The notes beneath the pieces are model-generated. The model saw only the letters and a program-made list of their open reading frames with translations, was not told the origin of the DNA and did no database searches. Shown here one piece after another: positions 11,050 through 24,744 of a stretch of 64,000 bases of DNA; the first letter of the stretch is position 1, and each line of letters opens with the position of its first letter. This DNA comes from Terfezia claveryi (Eukaryota; Ascomycota; Pezizomycetes; Pezizales; Pezizaceae): NCBI GenBank assembly GCA_015179025.1, contig WHUX01000067.1:1-64000 (forward strand), in the 5' to 3' direction. The translations under genes were made by a program, and so were the position numbers.

Positions 11050-12300
11050 AGCCTTTGCCAGACCTAATTCTATGGAATATCTTCTGGCACAGGTATGGAA
11101 GGAAGCTGAAATGAGTGTGGAGTGGATGAAGAGCGTACAACTAAGATTGATGCATATTAAGAGAGGTCATAGAAATGTTGGAGAAGACGCTGACAATCCT
11201 TATCCAGCTGCGAATATCCAATCTCATACAAGATGCATCTCGTCTATGAAGCGAAGTGTCATGTGCAAAACTCTATGACTTTGACCAAAACTGCAGTCAG
11301 AATATATTCGGAAGAGGGTCAGTTGGTTTTGATAAGGATCATTTGACATGCCAATATGAAAAACGAGAAGTAATGAATTCATAGGAAAATGTGAGTCGAT
11401 AGACACTAGAATCCGGGGATGATCAAAGGGGTGGGGTCATAGATTTAGAGCACCGAAGGAGCACGATTCATTCATATGAATTTCTTTGATAGGGTAAAGA
11501 ACTCAGAAACCAAGACCCGACGTTCATAAGCTGAATCAGTGGTCCATTCATCTGCCTGATTTTTGCAACACTATGATACACACTACTGACATATGAGAGT
11601 GGGGCATTCCAAGATGGGGAGTTTTTCAACTATACGAATTCCTCTTGTAAGTATGGGACCATGATTGTTAGGAGTTAAACGCTAACAGCCTGGCAGTAGT
11701 CTTTAATCGAATATTAAAGCAGTGGGAGGGTCTCCCGACAACACTGGAGCAAAGTCTATTGAAGATAATTGGTTAGGGATTCTTGAGCACTGCCAGGTGC
11801 ATGGGAAAGTACTTCAATGGGAACAAGCCAAACCTATATTATTGACAATGATGAACTGGATGAATATACTAAGGAGCTAGCAGAAGATCTGAAAAAGGCA
11901 TAACAAATACATCTAATACCATGTGGGTATTTTGAGGAAGGGTCCCCAACATTGCCAGACACAGTAAGTGAGGAGAATGATATGCCAATCATATGTACCG
12001 AGAATGACGAGCTAGAATACAGTTGCAGTCTGGCAAACGATGGATATGATGGGTCGATAGAGGAGGTTGAAGATGCGCAAAGTACTAGTAGCACAGTGAG
12101 GATGCTAGTAGTGAGCCCGACAAAGATGGTGATAAGAGGCCGAAGATGAGTATGAAGATTTGGAAGATAATGATAAGTCAGATGCTGATCTGCAGGATAA
12201 TGATGACAATAACTGCAAGGTGGAGGATGGGAATTTAGAGGATAGGTTGTAGGACACGGATAATGCAGAGTCAGAAAGAATAAAGATGAACATTATAGTG
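11050..12300 (+). pseudogene. Possible decayed coding sequence with acidic tail
   Basis: A short frame at 11072-11278 (MEYLLAQVWKEAEMSVEWM) and, further on, stretches at 11952-12149 and about 12130-12260 encode runs rich in Glu, Asp and Ser. The plus-strand composition resembles an old protein gene broken into pieces. No domain can be named, and it may be unrelated fragments. Confidence 0.25.
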
Positions 12301-13218
12301 GTGCATATATTTTTTTGTCAGAATGTGGGGATGAGGTCAGATACAGAAGGTCAGGGTTTGAAATGAATAGATGTGTGCAATATATTTTGGTGGATATAAA
12401 GAGACAATTTATTTATAATCGAAAGAGTTGGAAGCATAGAGTGTTAGGTGGATACAGAGCAGGAGTTGGAAGATGCTGCACTGCAGTAATATTTGGTGCT
12501 GATTATGCATGATTGTAAGGAGGATAGGAGTTATATAGGGATTTAGCAAGAAAGAATAGGATACAGATATTTTAGTTAGGAGTAGGGGAAATGTACTAGG
12601 ATCATCAGGCCAGACCCCATAGGGCAAGGCGTGGGCGCCAAGAGGCCGGTAGTGATAAGGACAGAGTAAGGAAAGTGTAGAGTCACAGTGCAGCCTGTCA
12701 AGAGGTACATGGGATGGGAGTACATAGTATGGTGCACATGGTCATGGATTTGACTGTAAGCCAAAGCTTCAGGATACCAGAGGGTATGCTAGGATGCGTC
12801 GTGATACCAAAGGTCTGAAAACGAGACTAGGGTTACTGGCACGACCATTTTTTTATTTTGGTTCTTGAAAAATATCCGAATGAAAAGCAGTAAATGTTTT
12901 AATGCAGCTAGGGAGAAGTGGCATCCTGGTGCGGACTCTTGGGTAGGCACGCGTACAAACTGGAGTTAGAGCCCTGACAAAGACTATTGGAGGTGGACAT
13001 AGAAACGGCCACCCAAGGTATGATAGCACCGTGTGGGAAATGGGCTATGGGGAGAGCCCTGACACGAACTCTGGAAGGCAGACGTGGGGCGGACTCCCAC
13101 AGTGTAGTGGTACTATGACACACATCCTAAGACATAGGTGTACTGGCACGGGCTCTGAGGGGGTAGTATTAGGGGGACAACTATCGTCTGTGACGCGCCA
13201 TTAACTGTCAGTTTACCT
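12300..13218. other. Spacer with a weak 100-bp duplication
   Basis: No gene is recognised. Near 12970-13140 two stretches each contain GAGCCCTGACA, a GGRRGG block, a cytosine-rich CACCC/CTCCCACAG block and a GTACTATGA-like end, suggesting an imperfect tandem pair of about 100 bp. This is close to the 3' side of the transposase remnant that starts at 13219. Confidence 0.35.
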
Positions 13219-15665
13219 TTAAGTCATCGGTGGTGTCGGGGGCCGCAAAGGCAAACTGCAATTGTTTCTGATGTATTCCAAGTCTTTAAGATTTAATACT
13301 CTTCCTAAATCAATTTGGCCTTGCAATTTCAGATAAACATGGCTCTTTTGAGAGCTTATTCTGATATCCTTAGTTTGATTATTCAATTCCCTAATATGGC
13401 TCCAAGTAGCAATTGTGAAATCTTTTATAGTAAATATATTGTCTCTTATGTAGGTAGTAATGATTTGAGGTATTGTATCAACCTTATTACTCAAACGGTA
13501 TGCATCCTTAAATCCCTTATATATGGCTTCACTTATATTAGTTGAGTATTGACCTAAAGCACTAAACTTTGGTATTTGTTCAATATAATTGAAGATCAAA
13601 TGAATCTTTAGGAAATTGTAATACACTCCGTCTTTGAAAATCTCATCAACCAACTTCTTTCTTTCAAAAGTGTTTTCCTGATAGTGCTTAATCTTCTCTA
13701 ATGTAGTGAGGTCTACAGTATTGGATACCTCTATCTGCTTCCTTAGCAACTTCTTGTACACTTTGGCAGCAGCCTTCTTTACTCTTTTACTTGCATGAAA
13801 GCATAAGAACACATCTTTGATTTCATGGAAGTCTTGCAAATATTATTGTAAATATGAAATTGTCTTATCTATATAGCTAGGATACTGAGTTATCAGATAA
13901 AAGTCAGTGAGGCTATGAACACAGAAAATTGCTTTGTTAAACTCTTGTAGTTGACCTCCAGTTGGGCGTGGTTGGTTAGTATTCCAATACAAGGCAGCAG
14001 TAAATATACTAAGAATTACTTTAGCAAAGTTCCACATTTCCTTTTCTGACCATTATGAGATGACTCGGTATACTTTCATAGGAACAGAGAACTCCGAATA
14101 GGGTGGCAATTGATACTACATGTAGTCAAATGTATTTATTCTCTCATATTACTCTAAAAAACCTTGAATCTACTCTATCAAATATGCTAATACTTTAAGG
14201 AGAATATTATATAAGATATCTGCTCAAACTAGATCTAGTAGATTCAAATTAGGGACTGACCACAAAGTATTGTTAATGTTCTTGATGCTATATTTATTTA
14301 AACTTGTAGTGTTAGATTTCTAGTAGGCAGTAGCATAATCTGTATAAGAACAATAAGGAGAACTAGTCTCCGAATATTCACCCAACTTCTCCACCAGAGT
14401 TATATAAGTGGGATAGTGATTACTAGCAATACCAGAGATTGTAGCATTTTCTATATAGTTAGCGAGCCAACAAAATAGCTTAGAAAAGCATAGTTGAATG
14501 TTCCCATCAGTATAAACTATTTTATATCTCTTCTAATATCTTGTATTGGATAAAGGCTATAAGAGGTGTATCAAAATCTCATAGATAGTTTATAAAGTAT
14601 GAATTTCCTATATTTTAACTGAATAGCTAGGTATTTTATTGATTTGTTTTAGTTCTATTAGTAAAAGTGCTATAGGTATCCAAGCATGCATAGTATGTAT
14701 ATTTCGTATAGAGCTTTAGATATTTCCTATGCTCATATATACTAGCTACAATTTTTTATTCCCAAAAAAATTGGTGAAGTGAGTTTTATCTGATACTAAA
14801 AGAATTGGAACTAGTGTTCCTCTATTGGGAAGTAATTCCTATTTATAAATTAGATGAGAATCCAATACCCTATATCTAAACCACTCACCTGAGTTTTCTC
14901 CCACCATTTTGTAGTATTGATCTTACTATATACTCGATTCCCTTACTTATTATATTCTGGATGATACCTCTATACTAAATCAGAGGCATAAGGCTTTTAA
15001 TATAGAAGATACTCCACTATTGAGATAATATAGCAATAATAGAACTATACTCCCTAGAGTAAAGGATAGTTTATCATACCTGAGTATCAGTGAGGTTCAT
15101 TTGCTGCGGCATCTACAAGCTTATATATTATGTAGGTAGAATAAAATTGAACTTTATGTGTCAGGTTCAGGCTTTTCAAAATGCTATTATAGAAGAATTG
15201 CTCAATCTTTTCCTTAGAAGTCTTTGCTGAATTAAAGAAGCATGCTAGTTAATAATCAACTGAATCCCGGAAGGGCATATATAAATTTAAATTGAGATCT
15301 TCTTCCGGAAAGAAATGTTTTTATATAGGTATGCCAGTATGTAGATTGTAGATTGAAATACCTATATTAGGTTGTTGACCCTTATTATTGGATTCTGACT
15401 TACTAGAAAAGTTATAAGCTTCCTTATCTGATCCCTTACTGGTAAACTTAGTATCAGAAGGAAGGTAATCTAGAGAACAAATGGCTACTAGTATATCCAT
15501 ATCTAGATTTGAAGTTGCTGGGTTGGTGAAGTTTAATAACTGCTACTTTCTAGTTTTTGGTACTTCCAGCTTTTTTCCCAAGTAAACTTTAGCTATATAA
15601 TTAGAATACTACCTAGCAGAAGCATAGAGTTTCGAATACCATTGGTATCATGTTTTATGCCTATT
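13219..15665 (-). pseudogene. KDZ/Plavaka-like transposase, copy A (decayed)
   Basis: Read leftward, this aligns with the transposase of copy C. The zinc-finger start is near 15600-15665. The motif GTLVPILLVSDKTHFTNFFG lies near 14765-14820, matching VLLASDQTHLTNF in C. LTDFYLITQYPSYIDKTISYL lies near 13850-13910. The C-terminal helical part is still open at 13219-13839 (VYYNFLKIHLIFNYIEQIPKF). It is full of stops and very AT-rich. It ends about 190 residues before the C terminus of copy C. Its place opposite a plus-strand companion gene matches the arrangement in copy C. Confidence 0.8.
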
Positions 15666-17040
15666 TGTATTGTTTCTATATAGCAGAATGTTTGTTGTAA
15701 CAATACCTTGCTATTGATCCAATGTATTGTATAGGATAGATTAATGTAGTCATTCAAGGAGGTAGTAGATAAGGAGCACTAAGCCTATATGAGCTCTAAC
15801 CAGTAATGGGTGGATAAGTTTATACTATATTCTGCCTGGCTAGACTAATTCTGCCTTCGCTTTTGTTATAAGTTATAAGACCTAGAAGTCACTTATCAGC
15901 AAGTTTACAATTTTAGCCTCTGTACCTCTAACTGAAAGTACCCTATGTCGAGAAAAAAATTACTGTATCTAGAAATTGTTGGCAGCTATCACAGTGATAT
16001 AGAATCTAAAATGTCTAAAGAGAAATAATTTGCAGCATTGGAAATTGATTTAGAGTATCCGAAATACTATATTGTTATAACAAACAGAAATACAGATTAT
16101 TAGTTGTAACAAAGGTAAATGAGTTATAGAAATTCTCGAATGATTTATTAAATCTTTTGTATAAATCCAAGTAAACACTATTATCTAATTATGCAGGCAA
16201 ACTATAAATACCTCTATCTTTCTACAATTCTAACTTCATAATAGCCAACTAGCTTTACTTACTTCCCCAACTCAGATAACCCCCTAATCATAACTCAAAG
16301 TGAACTGCTAAATAGTATCAGTAGATTTAGTCTCAATCCAGTATATCTATTCATATAAAGTTAGAACAACTTAACTATATCAAGTAACTCTATTACCTAA
16401 TACACTAATATAGACCTTTTAGAATGATATCAATAAAATCTACTAGTAGAGCTAATACTTATTTAGACTATAGCGAGGGCAATCCCCAACCATAGGTACA
16501 TACCAGTAAGCAATCACATTGAAATACCTTTAGAGAGTGCTTAAGACATATTGTGTCTAAAACTACTCTTAGAATATCTGCTAGGGTACTTATTAGAAAT
16601 CAGGAGGACAAGTAGCTGATATACATACTTAGGCATTACAAAGAGATATGAAAGTATTAAAAGCTGAAAGTTGTAGCTTGCAAAATGAATTGAAAGGCAA
16701 CAAGATATTTTAAAGAAGATGTAAAGGACAAGAGCTAGAGCAATAGCTATGATTATGATGGATCAGAGTTTAGGTGCAGAATTGCATAATATATATACAA
16801 GGGTGGCCAGAGCAAGATAGCTTATGTTAGAGGAACAAGGGCAAGTTGTGGTTGTGCAGAAGGTCCAAGCTAATATAAGTTTTCTTTAGTTAGTTGAATT
16901 TTTAGAATAGAGCTAGGAATAAAAGTAAGGAGAAGTCTTACATTAGATGGGATCCCTTACAACCTCTTATCATTTTCTAATGACATACAAGTCCTCTAAC
17001 TATCCAATACAATAGGCAGATACGAGAGGTTAGAAATGTG
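15666..17040. other. AT-rich region between divergent genes of copy A
   Basis: By position this should hold the divergent promoter and the first companion gene of element A. I could not align it convincingly with the first companion gene of copies B or C. Stops occur in all frames. Confidence 0.4.
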
Positions 17041-17999
17041 CTGCTTTCCAAGTTATAACACTACCTGCAACTACAAAATGATCAGTTCTAGCATCAGTAC
17101 AATTAAGGAATGAAATTAGCTTTGATAATAAGATTAATGATTTTGATAAAGAGGTATATAGCATTAAAATTTTATGCAAGCATATACCAACTGACTAATA
17201 TAGAACATAGAGTGACAAAAGTAGTAGCAAATCTGATGAAGAAAATGAAACCAGTATACTGACTAGTGTTTTGGCACTGGGTATAGGCAAAAAGACTAGG
17301 TCATTTACCAGTATTTTAAGTATATATCAAGGAATAATAAATACTATACAGAAGATCATTAAATACTACATACTATACAAGAAGCCTTTGTTAATACTAG
17401 GGGAGATCCTATTGTTAATACAGAATGTATGGATATGAGTACAAACTGAATATCGATATCTAGAGAGAGTGTTGGCAGTTGATATCTATATATGTAAGTA
17501 GCTTCTATATAAACGTATCAGATTACTAATATGGTGTAGCTCAAAAGTATACATATAAGGACTAGAGCTTATCTAGTAGCTGAATATTATTCCCACATTA
17601 TAAAGATCTATAGTATTAACTACTTATCAAAGGATACCATAAAGGAGAAGGTTGAATATTTACTAGACAGTGATTGATTTATTTACAGGCAGGCAAAATG
17701 GAAGATAAGTATACCCTCATAGCTAGCAATCTGACATTAAGCAGATATTATAGTTACATTAGGGGCGATTTCGAGCCAAGAAAATTGTAGCTATTATATA
17801 TTAGAAATATTTTGAAAGTAGGAAAAAAAAAGGTAATTGGGAGCTCGATTTTTTGGAAAAAATCAATAGTGTCTTCATTTGCTTGGTCGCTATAGCAATA
17901 AGGCATTGCTTAAAGGCTTGGAGGACTAGCAAATATAGAGACAGTGTGCAAGAGTTCAAGTACGAAACTGCCTAGTATAAGTTAGCATGCCAAAAAACC

Positions 18000-18530
18000 T
18001 TTTGACCTAGTACTGATCTGTAATAGTGTAGTGATCTATGTCAACTATCCTAGCCATGATATATAACCTGAGATACTACAATGGCTAGACTTCCTCTACA
18101 GACTAGGTAAATTGTTTTCTGATACTCTTGAATATGCTCTATAATATATGCATACTAGCTAGTTGGATAACTCATATGAAGGCATTATATATACCAATCC
18201 ATGTCAAAAAGGATATAATTGCCCTCCCTCTCTTAGTGTAACCTCATCACCCATAGATATTATAAATTAACAAGCCTACATAGTACCAGCACCTTAACTT
18301 AGTATCTATATTTATGTTAAGATATAATATATAGGCATAGGGCTATATAGAAAGTTGTTATTATTCAGTACCTATTATATATAATTCTACTATTTTGAGC
18401 TTTTGGACCATATCAACTAGTTTTTTAGTATTTTGATCCTTCTTGATCTTTTATATCTTCTGCAGCCTCTTCACCTATTCACTCTATACTACTCCTATAC
18501 TTACTATACCCTATGTATCTTATTATCCCA
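18000..18530 (+). repeat. Left terminal inverted repeat of the 1.8-kb element
   Basis: It pairs with the reverse complement of about 19250-19779. Matching blocks include AACAAGCYTACATAGT, TATCTATATTTATGTTA and GTTTTTTAGTATTTTGAT. Most differences are transitions. Confidence 0.8.
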
Positions 18531-19249
18531 TAGACTTAGTAACTTAGGTCCATTTACTATTGATTAGATAACTGAGCAACCTAGCTATAAAAATGGTATG
18601 CCTTTAGCAAGACAATACTGGTAGCAGATATAAGGTCAATGAAGGTGTACTTCATAGTCTTCACCTAGAATATCAGTCACCTAGAACAGCAGTCTGGAGA
18701 TATTAAATAGCTAGAGATATAATATATAGTATACAAATGATATATTGAATATTCTGTAGCAGAAATAAGATATTATAGTATTAGACCATATACTAATAGT
18801 CATGCATAAAACAGACTTGAAGGCCTTTTAGGAGCTATATATAGAAGAAAATCCATATATCTAGATAGATATCAGGGTCCCAGCTAGGTTATTATGAGCC
18901 ATGATTAAAATATTGCATAAACTAGCAAATATAGTTGCTGCAGTAGATAAAGACCTCCAGACTGCAGTAGATAAAGCCTTCTGATTGTAATAAGTGGAGG
19001 CCTCTAGACTGCAATAGATAATAAGTGAAGGCCCCTAAAGTACTATAGATAGAGACTTATAGAGCAGATCCAGAAGTATAGGCTATAGACTTCCAATACC
19101 TCCCTTCAGCATATACGGGAGTAGTGGATATAAATGGGTATTGACATTGTTAAAAAATCCTCAAGAAACCTATGATATATATAAGAAAAATCATAGGATA
19201 AAATAATCATTGAGGAGCCTAATTAACCCTGATATATAGGATATAAGGT

Positions 19250-19779
19250 AGAAGGTGAGAGTGCATAGAGTATAGAAGATATAGGAGTTAGGTAAGTAGA
19301 TAGGTAAAGAGGCTATAGAAGATATAAAAGGTTGAAGATAATCAAAATACTAAAAAACTGGCTAACATGGTCTGAAAGCATGAAATAGCCAAATTATATA
19401 TAATAGGTGCTGAATAATAATGACTTTTTATATAGCCCTATACCTATATATTGCATCCTAACATAAATATAGATACTAAGTTAAGGTGCTGGCACTATGT
19501 AAGCTTGTTAATTCATAATATCTGTAAAAGACGGAGTCACACTAAGAGGGGGGGGACAATTATATCCTCTTCGAGGTAGATTAGTATATGTAATACCTTT
19601 ACATAAGTTATCTAACTAGCTAGTGTATGCATAGTGTAGAGTATATTCAAGAGTGTCAGAAAACAATTTACTCAGTCTATAGAGAAAGTCTAGCTATCAT
19701 AGTATCTTAGAATATGTATCATAGCTGGAGTAGTTGATATAGATCACTATACCATCATGGATCAGTACTAGGTCAAAAA
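19250..19779 (-). repeat. Right terminal inverted repeat of the 1.8-kb element
   Basis: Reverse-complement partner of the left arm. The last clearly shared bases are GGTCAAAA at about 19771-19778. Confidence 0.8.
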
Positions 19780-20208
19780 CTATATATCATTAGGAAAAAG
19801 CTAATAACAGTAGTAATATATGAAAAGATATTGAAGATATAGGCAAGTTATAGACTACAAGTACAGGAACTAATCATGAGCAATGTCAAAGTAGATCTCT
19901 CATATTGGATTGCAGCCCATATAAAGATTGTTAAGATTGAGCTAATAGATGCCCCATAATCAAGAGATTAAGAAAGATATGAGGCAGAACTAGAGGAGGA
20001 GCTATACCACTTATATGATAGGTTGAATATACTAGATAGTAAATGATAGCATCAGAAAGGCTAGTTGTAAGATTTATCGGTTGAGTTGGTAGAACCTTTA
20101 TAGCCAGATCTTGGTGATATATATATGTATCCTAATCAAACTACTGATGAGGACAGTAATAAAGAGAGTAGTGATAATGAAGATAAAGCAAATGTTGAAG
20201 AGGACTAA

Positions 20209-21180
20209 GTGGGTAGGAACGCAGGCTGGTTTCAATTTTATTGTCTGGTAAGCAGTAAGAGAGTTATGTATTTGAATTATCTCATTCTTTGTGCCAGTTA
20301 TCCTATTTTTTATGTAGTTTTTTATATATTTGGTTCTTTGCTAGAGTAATATATATTATCAGTTTTTATATTTTCATAATTATGTAAGGGTGTTAGGTAT
20401 ATTTATTAGGTTAGATAGACTGAGTCGGATTTCTAAATTTTGTAAGGTAATCTCATTACTGTATATGATTTTGTAGAGGGTAGGATATGAAGGGTTTATA
20501 GGATAGTAAGGAATCAGGAGTAAACAATAGAAACTAGTTCATAAAACAAGATACTAAAAGGTTGTATGTCAAAAAAGTGATGTAATATAACAATGATACA
20601 AGATATATGATATACAGGATATGTAATAACTATCACTGGATATAGAAAAGCAGTTAGGAATATGTACACATTATGAAAGAGGTGACGAAGTTGAGTGAGT
20701 AGAAGAATGTAAACATAATAACAAATATTTAGAAATACAGGACAATATAAAATAGTATTAGTAAAGAAGGAAAATGAGAGGGGGTAGAGGTAGAGTTAGT
20801 GGAGAAGAAAAGCTAAAGCAAATAGAGATCGTCAGGTAGGAAAGTAGGAGAGGTTAAGTAAAGTGAGAGTATGGTAGATACATAGAAGAGAATAAAAGGG
20901 AATAAAGAGATAGAGTGATATAGAAAGAATGGGAAAGGAAGAGAAAAAAATTGAAGAGGCAGAATCAGTATGAGGAAATGTGCAGGGGATATATAGAAAA
21001 GGATGGCAACCATATAGCATCGGGGAAGGTTCGGCAGTTGAAAAGAGTCAAGAAGCAGGAAATGAAATCATTTCCATCAGGACAGAGTGAGTAGCAATAG
21101 TTAGCTTTAGAATCTCGAGTTTTACAATAGAGCTTCATGTACTTATGAAGCATCTGATGCAAATTTTGTTTTTACTGATA
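20209..21180. other. AT-rich junction between copies A and B
   Basis: No gene is recognised. By analogy with copy C the right end of element A should fall here, but no copy of the CATCAGCAAAAA terminal repeat was spotted. No transposase belonging to copy B was found to its left, so B is probably truncated or rearranged. Confidence 0.4.
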
Positions 21181-22160
21181 TACTACTGGGCTAATACCTA
21201 AAATAAGCAACTTATCACTTTAAAGAAAGTCACAATAGCCAAATTAATCAAAGGAATCTATCTATAGATCTCTAATGGTTGGATAGTAAGAGCAATCTAT
21301 AGTGTACTAACAAAGCTACTATTGGATAGCAAAGTGCCAGACAATATAGAATATATAATAATAGACAATAATTTGGTCAATTTTCTAGTAGTAGCAGATA
21401 GTATATATAAGCTACTACTATTTTAGATGCAACTTTCTAGAGTTAACAGGGCTAATCAAAGCCCTACCCCGAATGATCAGTCCTATTTTTGGGATAATAA
21501 GTTCGATATACAGGCAGACTCCTATAACCCTATAGTATCTAATTCTGTGAATAAGCTATACCTAATTAAGTTTGAGAAGAAGAAGCCAAAGGCTTAGCTG
21601 GGGGACTAACTACAGTTTCGAGCATGCAAAGGCTAGATACTAGAAAAAGATAGATTAGTTTAAAAGGCAACTTATAGAGTATAAGAGATATTACCAAGTA
21701 TTTATGGAACCTAATTAGGATGAAATTCTAGATTCAGACTATAAAGGTAGCTTTAGCTAGCTTAAATAGTTAAATCTATAGGATGGGAAGTCTTATATTA
21801 TTGTATATGTTCTAGCATATGCAGGAGCTAGAGCATTTAAGTATTTGAATAATAAGAAAGCTATAGAAGGGGTTGTAATAGCCAAATTTAGAGGCCCACC
21901 TCAGGAGAGAGAGTTTAATAAGTAGATTTACTCTTATATGGAAGAGCCAAAAGTAATAGAGACAAATGTAGAGCTAGAAGCAGAGGTAAAGCTAGAAGAA
22001 GAGTAAGAGGAAGAAGAGGAAGAGCCAGAAGAAGAAAAGGAAGAGCTAGAGGAAGAAGAGGTAGAGCTAAAAGAACAAAAGGTAAAACCAGAGGCAGAGC
22101 CTAAATTGGAAAATGATTCCTTAAAAGATAATGATAATGATGATTATTCTGATTAGAAGT
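21180..22160 (+). pseudogene. First companion gene of the KDZ-like family, copy B
   Basis: The segment near 21370-21500 encodes VNFLVVADSIYKLLL, then RANQSPTPNDQSYFWDNKF. This lines up with VKAFFRMSKSDPVRLMVLL and RANTPPEP...PYFELEKF of the first companion gene in copy C. In-frame TAG codons are frequent where Gln is expected. The 3' end is strongly acidic (glutamate runs, 21960-22160), a feature not seen to this extent in copy C. The function is unknown. Confidence 0.6.
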
Positions 22161-22930
22161 AGATAGTTGATATCTGATTTGGTTATTGGCTGATTTATAG
22201 TATAGGTATAAAATATGTATACATCTTTTTTAAGGTTTATAGTATAGAATAAATTGTCATAAATATATTGCATATACTCTAAAGTTCTATAATAGCTTGG
22301 GTAGAGCTGCTTTATAATATTAGAGAACCTTGTAACAGGTTAGTTTGAGTTAATATAGGCTTTTAAATATGATAAGGTTAGTAGGAATCATAATTAAAGA
22401 CTTTAGGAAGGGCTAGTACAAGCCAGACTAAGTTAAAGATAATTATTTGGTAATTTTTATAGTTAGTTTATAGAGAGAGACTAGTACAAGCCAGACTATA
22501 TTGTAGTCTAGTTGTAAATTGTCCTAACAGTAAGAGGTTAGTAGAGCCTAAACATCTAATTAGTATTACCAATCATCTGATAAGGAGTCTATAATATGTA
22601 ATTGAGAATCAGATTAGGTTAGGTAAGATTGATCATCTTATATTGTTTATATGATTTATGCTGGATATTAATGTAATACAATATAGAGGAGCAAGAAGTG
22701 GTATATAGAATAGACTACCATGTATCTAAGGGAAAAAGTATACAAAAACTGTCTAATAATATTTTACTCTACCAAACTATTTTCTTCTATCTACCTACTA
22801 TTGTTACTACTATATACTACTATTACTACTACCTACTACTATATGCAACCAATCAGTTACATCTAATATATTACACTACCAAACTTATGGGGCTAACTCT
22901 TGACTACAAAAAACCCTCTGTAATATATAG
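22160..22930. other. Spacer between companion genes of copy B
   Basis: The motif GRCTAGTACAAGCCAGACTA occurs twice (near 22410 and 22480). A short open frame at 22698-22991 covers a TAC-rich low-complexity stretch and is not credible as a gene except at its end, where the next gene starts. Confidence 0.45.
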
Positions 22931-22941
22931 AATATATAGCA

Positions 22942-24346
22942 TGTCTAATGACAGCCTAAATAGAAGAGGAGAGACTAGTTGCATGAGCTAGTAAAAGGCA
23001 ACAAATACTTGTGGTTCCAAGAAGCCATACAGGTTAGTAGGAATTAAAAAGTTTATTTGTGATTCACTAGAAGCTGATAAAATTGAAAAGCAGGATGAGA
23101 GTATTATAAGAGAGGATAGTAAGGAAATTACTAAAATATTATCTGAGAAGCATGAGGATAAAAAGAAAGTAAGAAACTTTAGAAATGGCTCAGATTCAAA
23201 TATAGTAGAGGTAAAAGGACTAGTTAATAGTAGTAAAAAGACTTGTTCATTTATAGCAATTCTCTATAAGCTACAAAGCTTATGCTACATAGCCCAAAAC
23301 TAGGTCATAAACTACACATTTTTCAAGCAGCTATTTCAGAATGTATTAAATGTCCTCTACTTAATTAACAAAGCCTAAAAATGAGCTCAAGATAAGGAAA
23401 AGAGCTACTTGAGATAAACTAAGACCTGTAGTATATTAGTAGGTAGTTTACAACCTTGATACATTTGATTGTTAATAAAGAATAGCTAAAAAGTGTGCAT
23501 TTATGATATAGATCTTATGTTATATATAAGTGCCACTAAAAAGTCTTGTAGTTATATGGACTAAATTATTAGAGTAAGGAGGAGGTAGTGAAGAAGATGG
23601 ACTAGTTGTTGTATAAAGATCAATTTATTTATAGAAAAGAATAATGGAAGGTTAGTATATTTCTAAAATTGGGCCATAGACTTTAATGGAGTAGGAACAG
23701 ACAATAGATCACTAATTTTGAGCTACTCAAATTATGATGATTATCTATGAATATTTCTTCTAGCAGCCCAAAATGAGAGAGAAAAGAGATATTAAATTCT
23801 TTGACTATATCAACCCTATCTTTATTTGTTTAGTAGCAGCTATAATATAATATTGTTTGAAGGAATTAAAAACTAGAGAAGCTAGCAAGGCTATTGACTT
23901 TAAGTTCGAAATAGCAGCAAGTAAGTATAAAATCCAATATTAAAAGTAGTAATACTAATATACTATAGCTTTATTCTATCAACTTCAAAATACCTAGGAA
24001 CTTTATAATAAAAAAGTTAAGATATTTATATTGACTAATATTAAGGCAGACATAAAAATCAGAATTAGGGGGTTTGACAAGAAAGCTAAAATAGAGGCAA
24101 GTGACTTATGTATTGTAGTAAAAGGGAAATTATATATCTCTGAGCTATAGGAGAAGTTAAAGAATACCATGATAGTACAAAACATAGCAGGATTGGATGC
24201 TGTAGGTGAGAAAATCAAAAGGAAAGGCACTTTAAGTATGGAAAAAGTTATTAAGAAGATTGATAAAGAAGAAGGTAGTTAATATAAGAGAAGCCAAACT
24301 AATATAGATGAACCTATAGAAGTCAATAATAATGAGGACTATTAAG
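22942..24346 (+). pseudogene. Second companion gene (DUF6532-like), copy B
   Basis: Plus-strand blocks correspond in order to the copy C gene. There is a charged N-terminal part beginning MSNDSLNRRG. DQFIYRKE near 23620 matches DRFICRED. KREIKFFDYINPIFICLVAA (about 23780-23845) is followed by CLKELKTREASK, matching CLKAW. A coiled, charged stretch lies near 24010-24150. The gene ends in a short acidic tail (IDEPIEVNNNEDY) at about 24346. Several TAG and TAA codons interrupt it. This is the third occurrence of the gene in the window, beside the transposase-linked copies A and C. Confidence 0.7.
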
Positions 24347-24744
24347 AATCACAGGTAGCCTTTTAGAAACTTAGTTAAAATTGACCTTAGAGGGTCCAAT
24401 ATAGGTTGAGTGGAGAATAATAGAAGTTTAGGGAGTCATCTGACTAGTTAGGATATGTTTTCTACTCTGTTCTCTTGTTTTTTAATTAATTTATCTCCAT
24501 TTCTTAGCAATTATATTTTCTTCTCTATTTCTTGTTTTACTATTTACTTATCTCTATATTTTAAGTAATTATATTTCTTGGGTAGTTTAGTTTAATAGTA
24601 TAGTTTAATGACTAATATTTCCTATATATATCAGCTATGGTTGTAATTCATATTGATTTCATTAGTAGAAATGAATTTAGAATAAGATGTATCCAATAGA
24701 GTAGTTTAATATAGAAATTTAATCTTTCATATAACAATTGTATG

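Larger units (their letters stand above)
18000..19779. mobile_element. 1.8-kb element with about 0.5-kb terminal inverted repeats, inserted in copy A
   Basis: The left end TTTTGACCTAGTACTGATC (18000) is mirrored at the right end (GATCAGTACTAGGTCAAAA, to about 19779). Similarity continues inward through matching blocks such as CAGCACCTTAACTTAGTATC to about 18530 and 19250. The middle (about 720 bp) has no open frame and includes a small tandem repeat of GACTGCARTAGATAA. It sits inside the companion gene of copy A. A target duplication could not be fixed with confidence because both flanks are A-rich. It is most likely a non-autonomous foldback-type DNA element whose mobilising enzyme is elsewhere. 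Confidence 0.85.
17040..20208 (+). pseudogene. Second companion gene (DUF6532-like), copy A, split by an insertion
   Basis: Plus-strand fragments follow the order of the copy C gene. GIGKKTRSF matches VGLKSRSF (about 17280-17310). SINYLSKDTIKEKVEYLL matches LNKLSQGEIATQVNYLL (about 17610-17660). VFICLVAIAIRHCLKAW matches VFICLVASAMRHCLKAW (about 17870-17925), followed by EFKYET. The frame stops at 17999 where an element with inverted ends begins, and resumes after 19779 (RYEAELEEELYHLYDRL, about 19978-20030). It ends in the acidic tail NEDKANVEED at 20208. Many CAG and CGA codons have become stops. The role is unknown. Confidence 0.75.

Noticed and set aside
22698..22991. Tyr/Thr-rich open frame of 97 codons
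   Set aside because: It covers a TACTACTA low-complexity run. Only its last part overlaps the start of the copy B companion gene.
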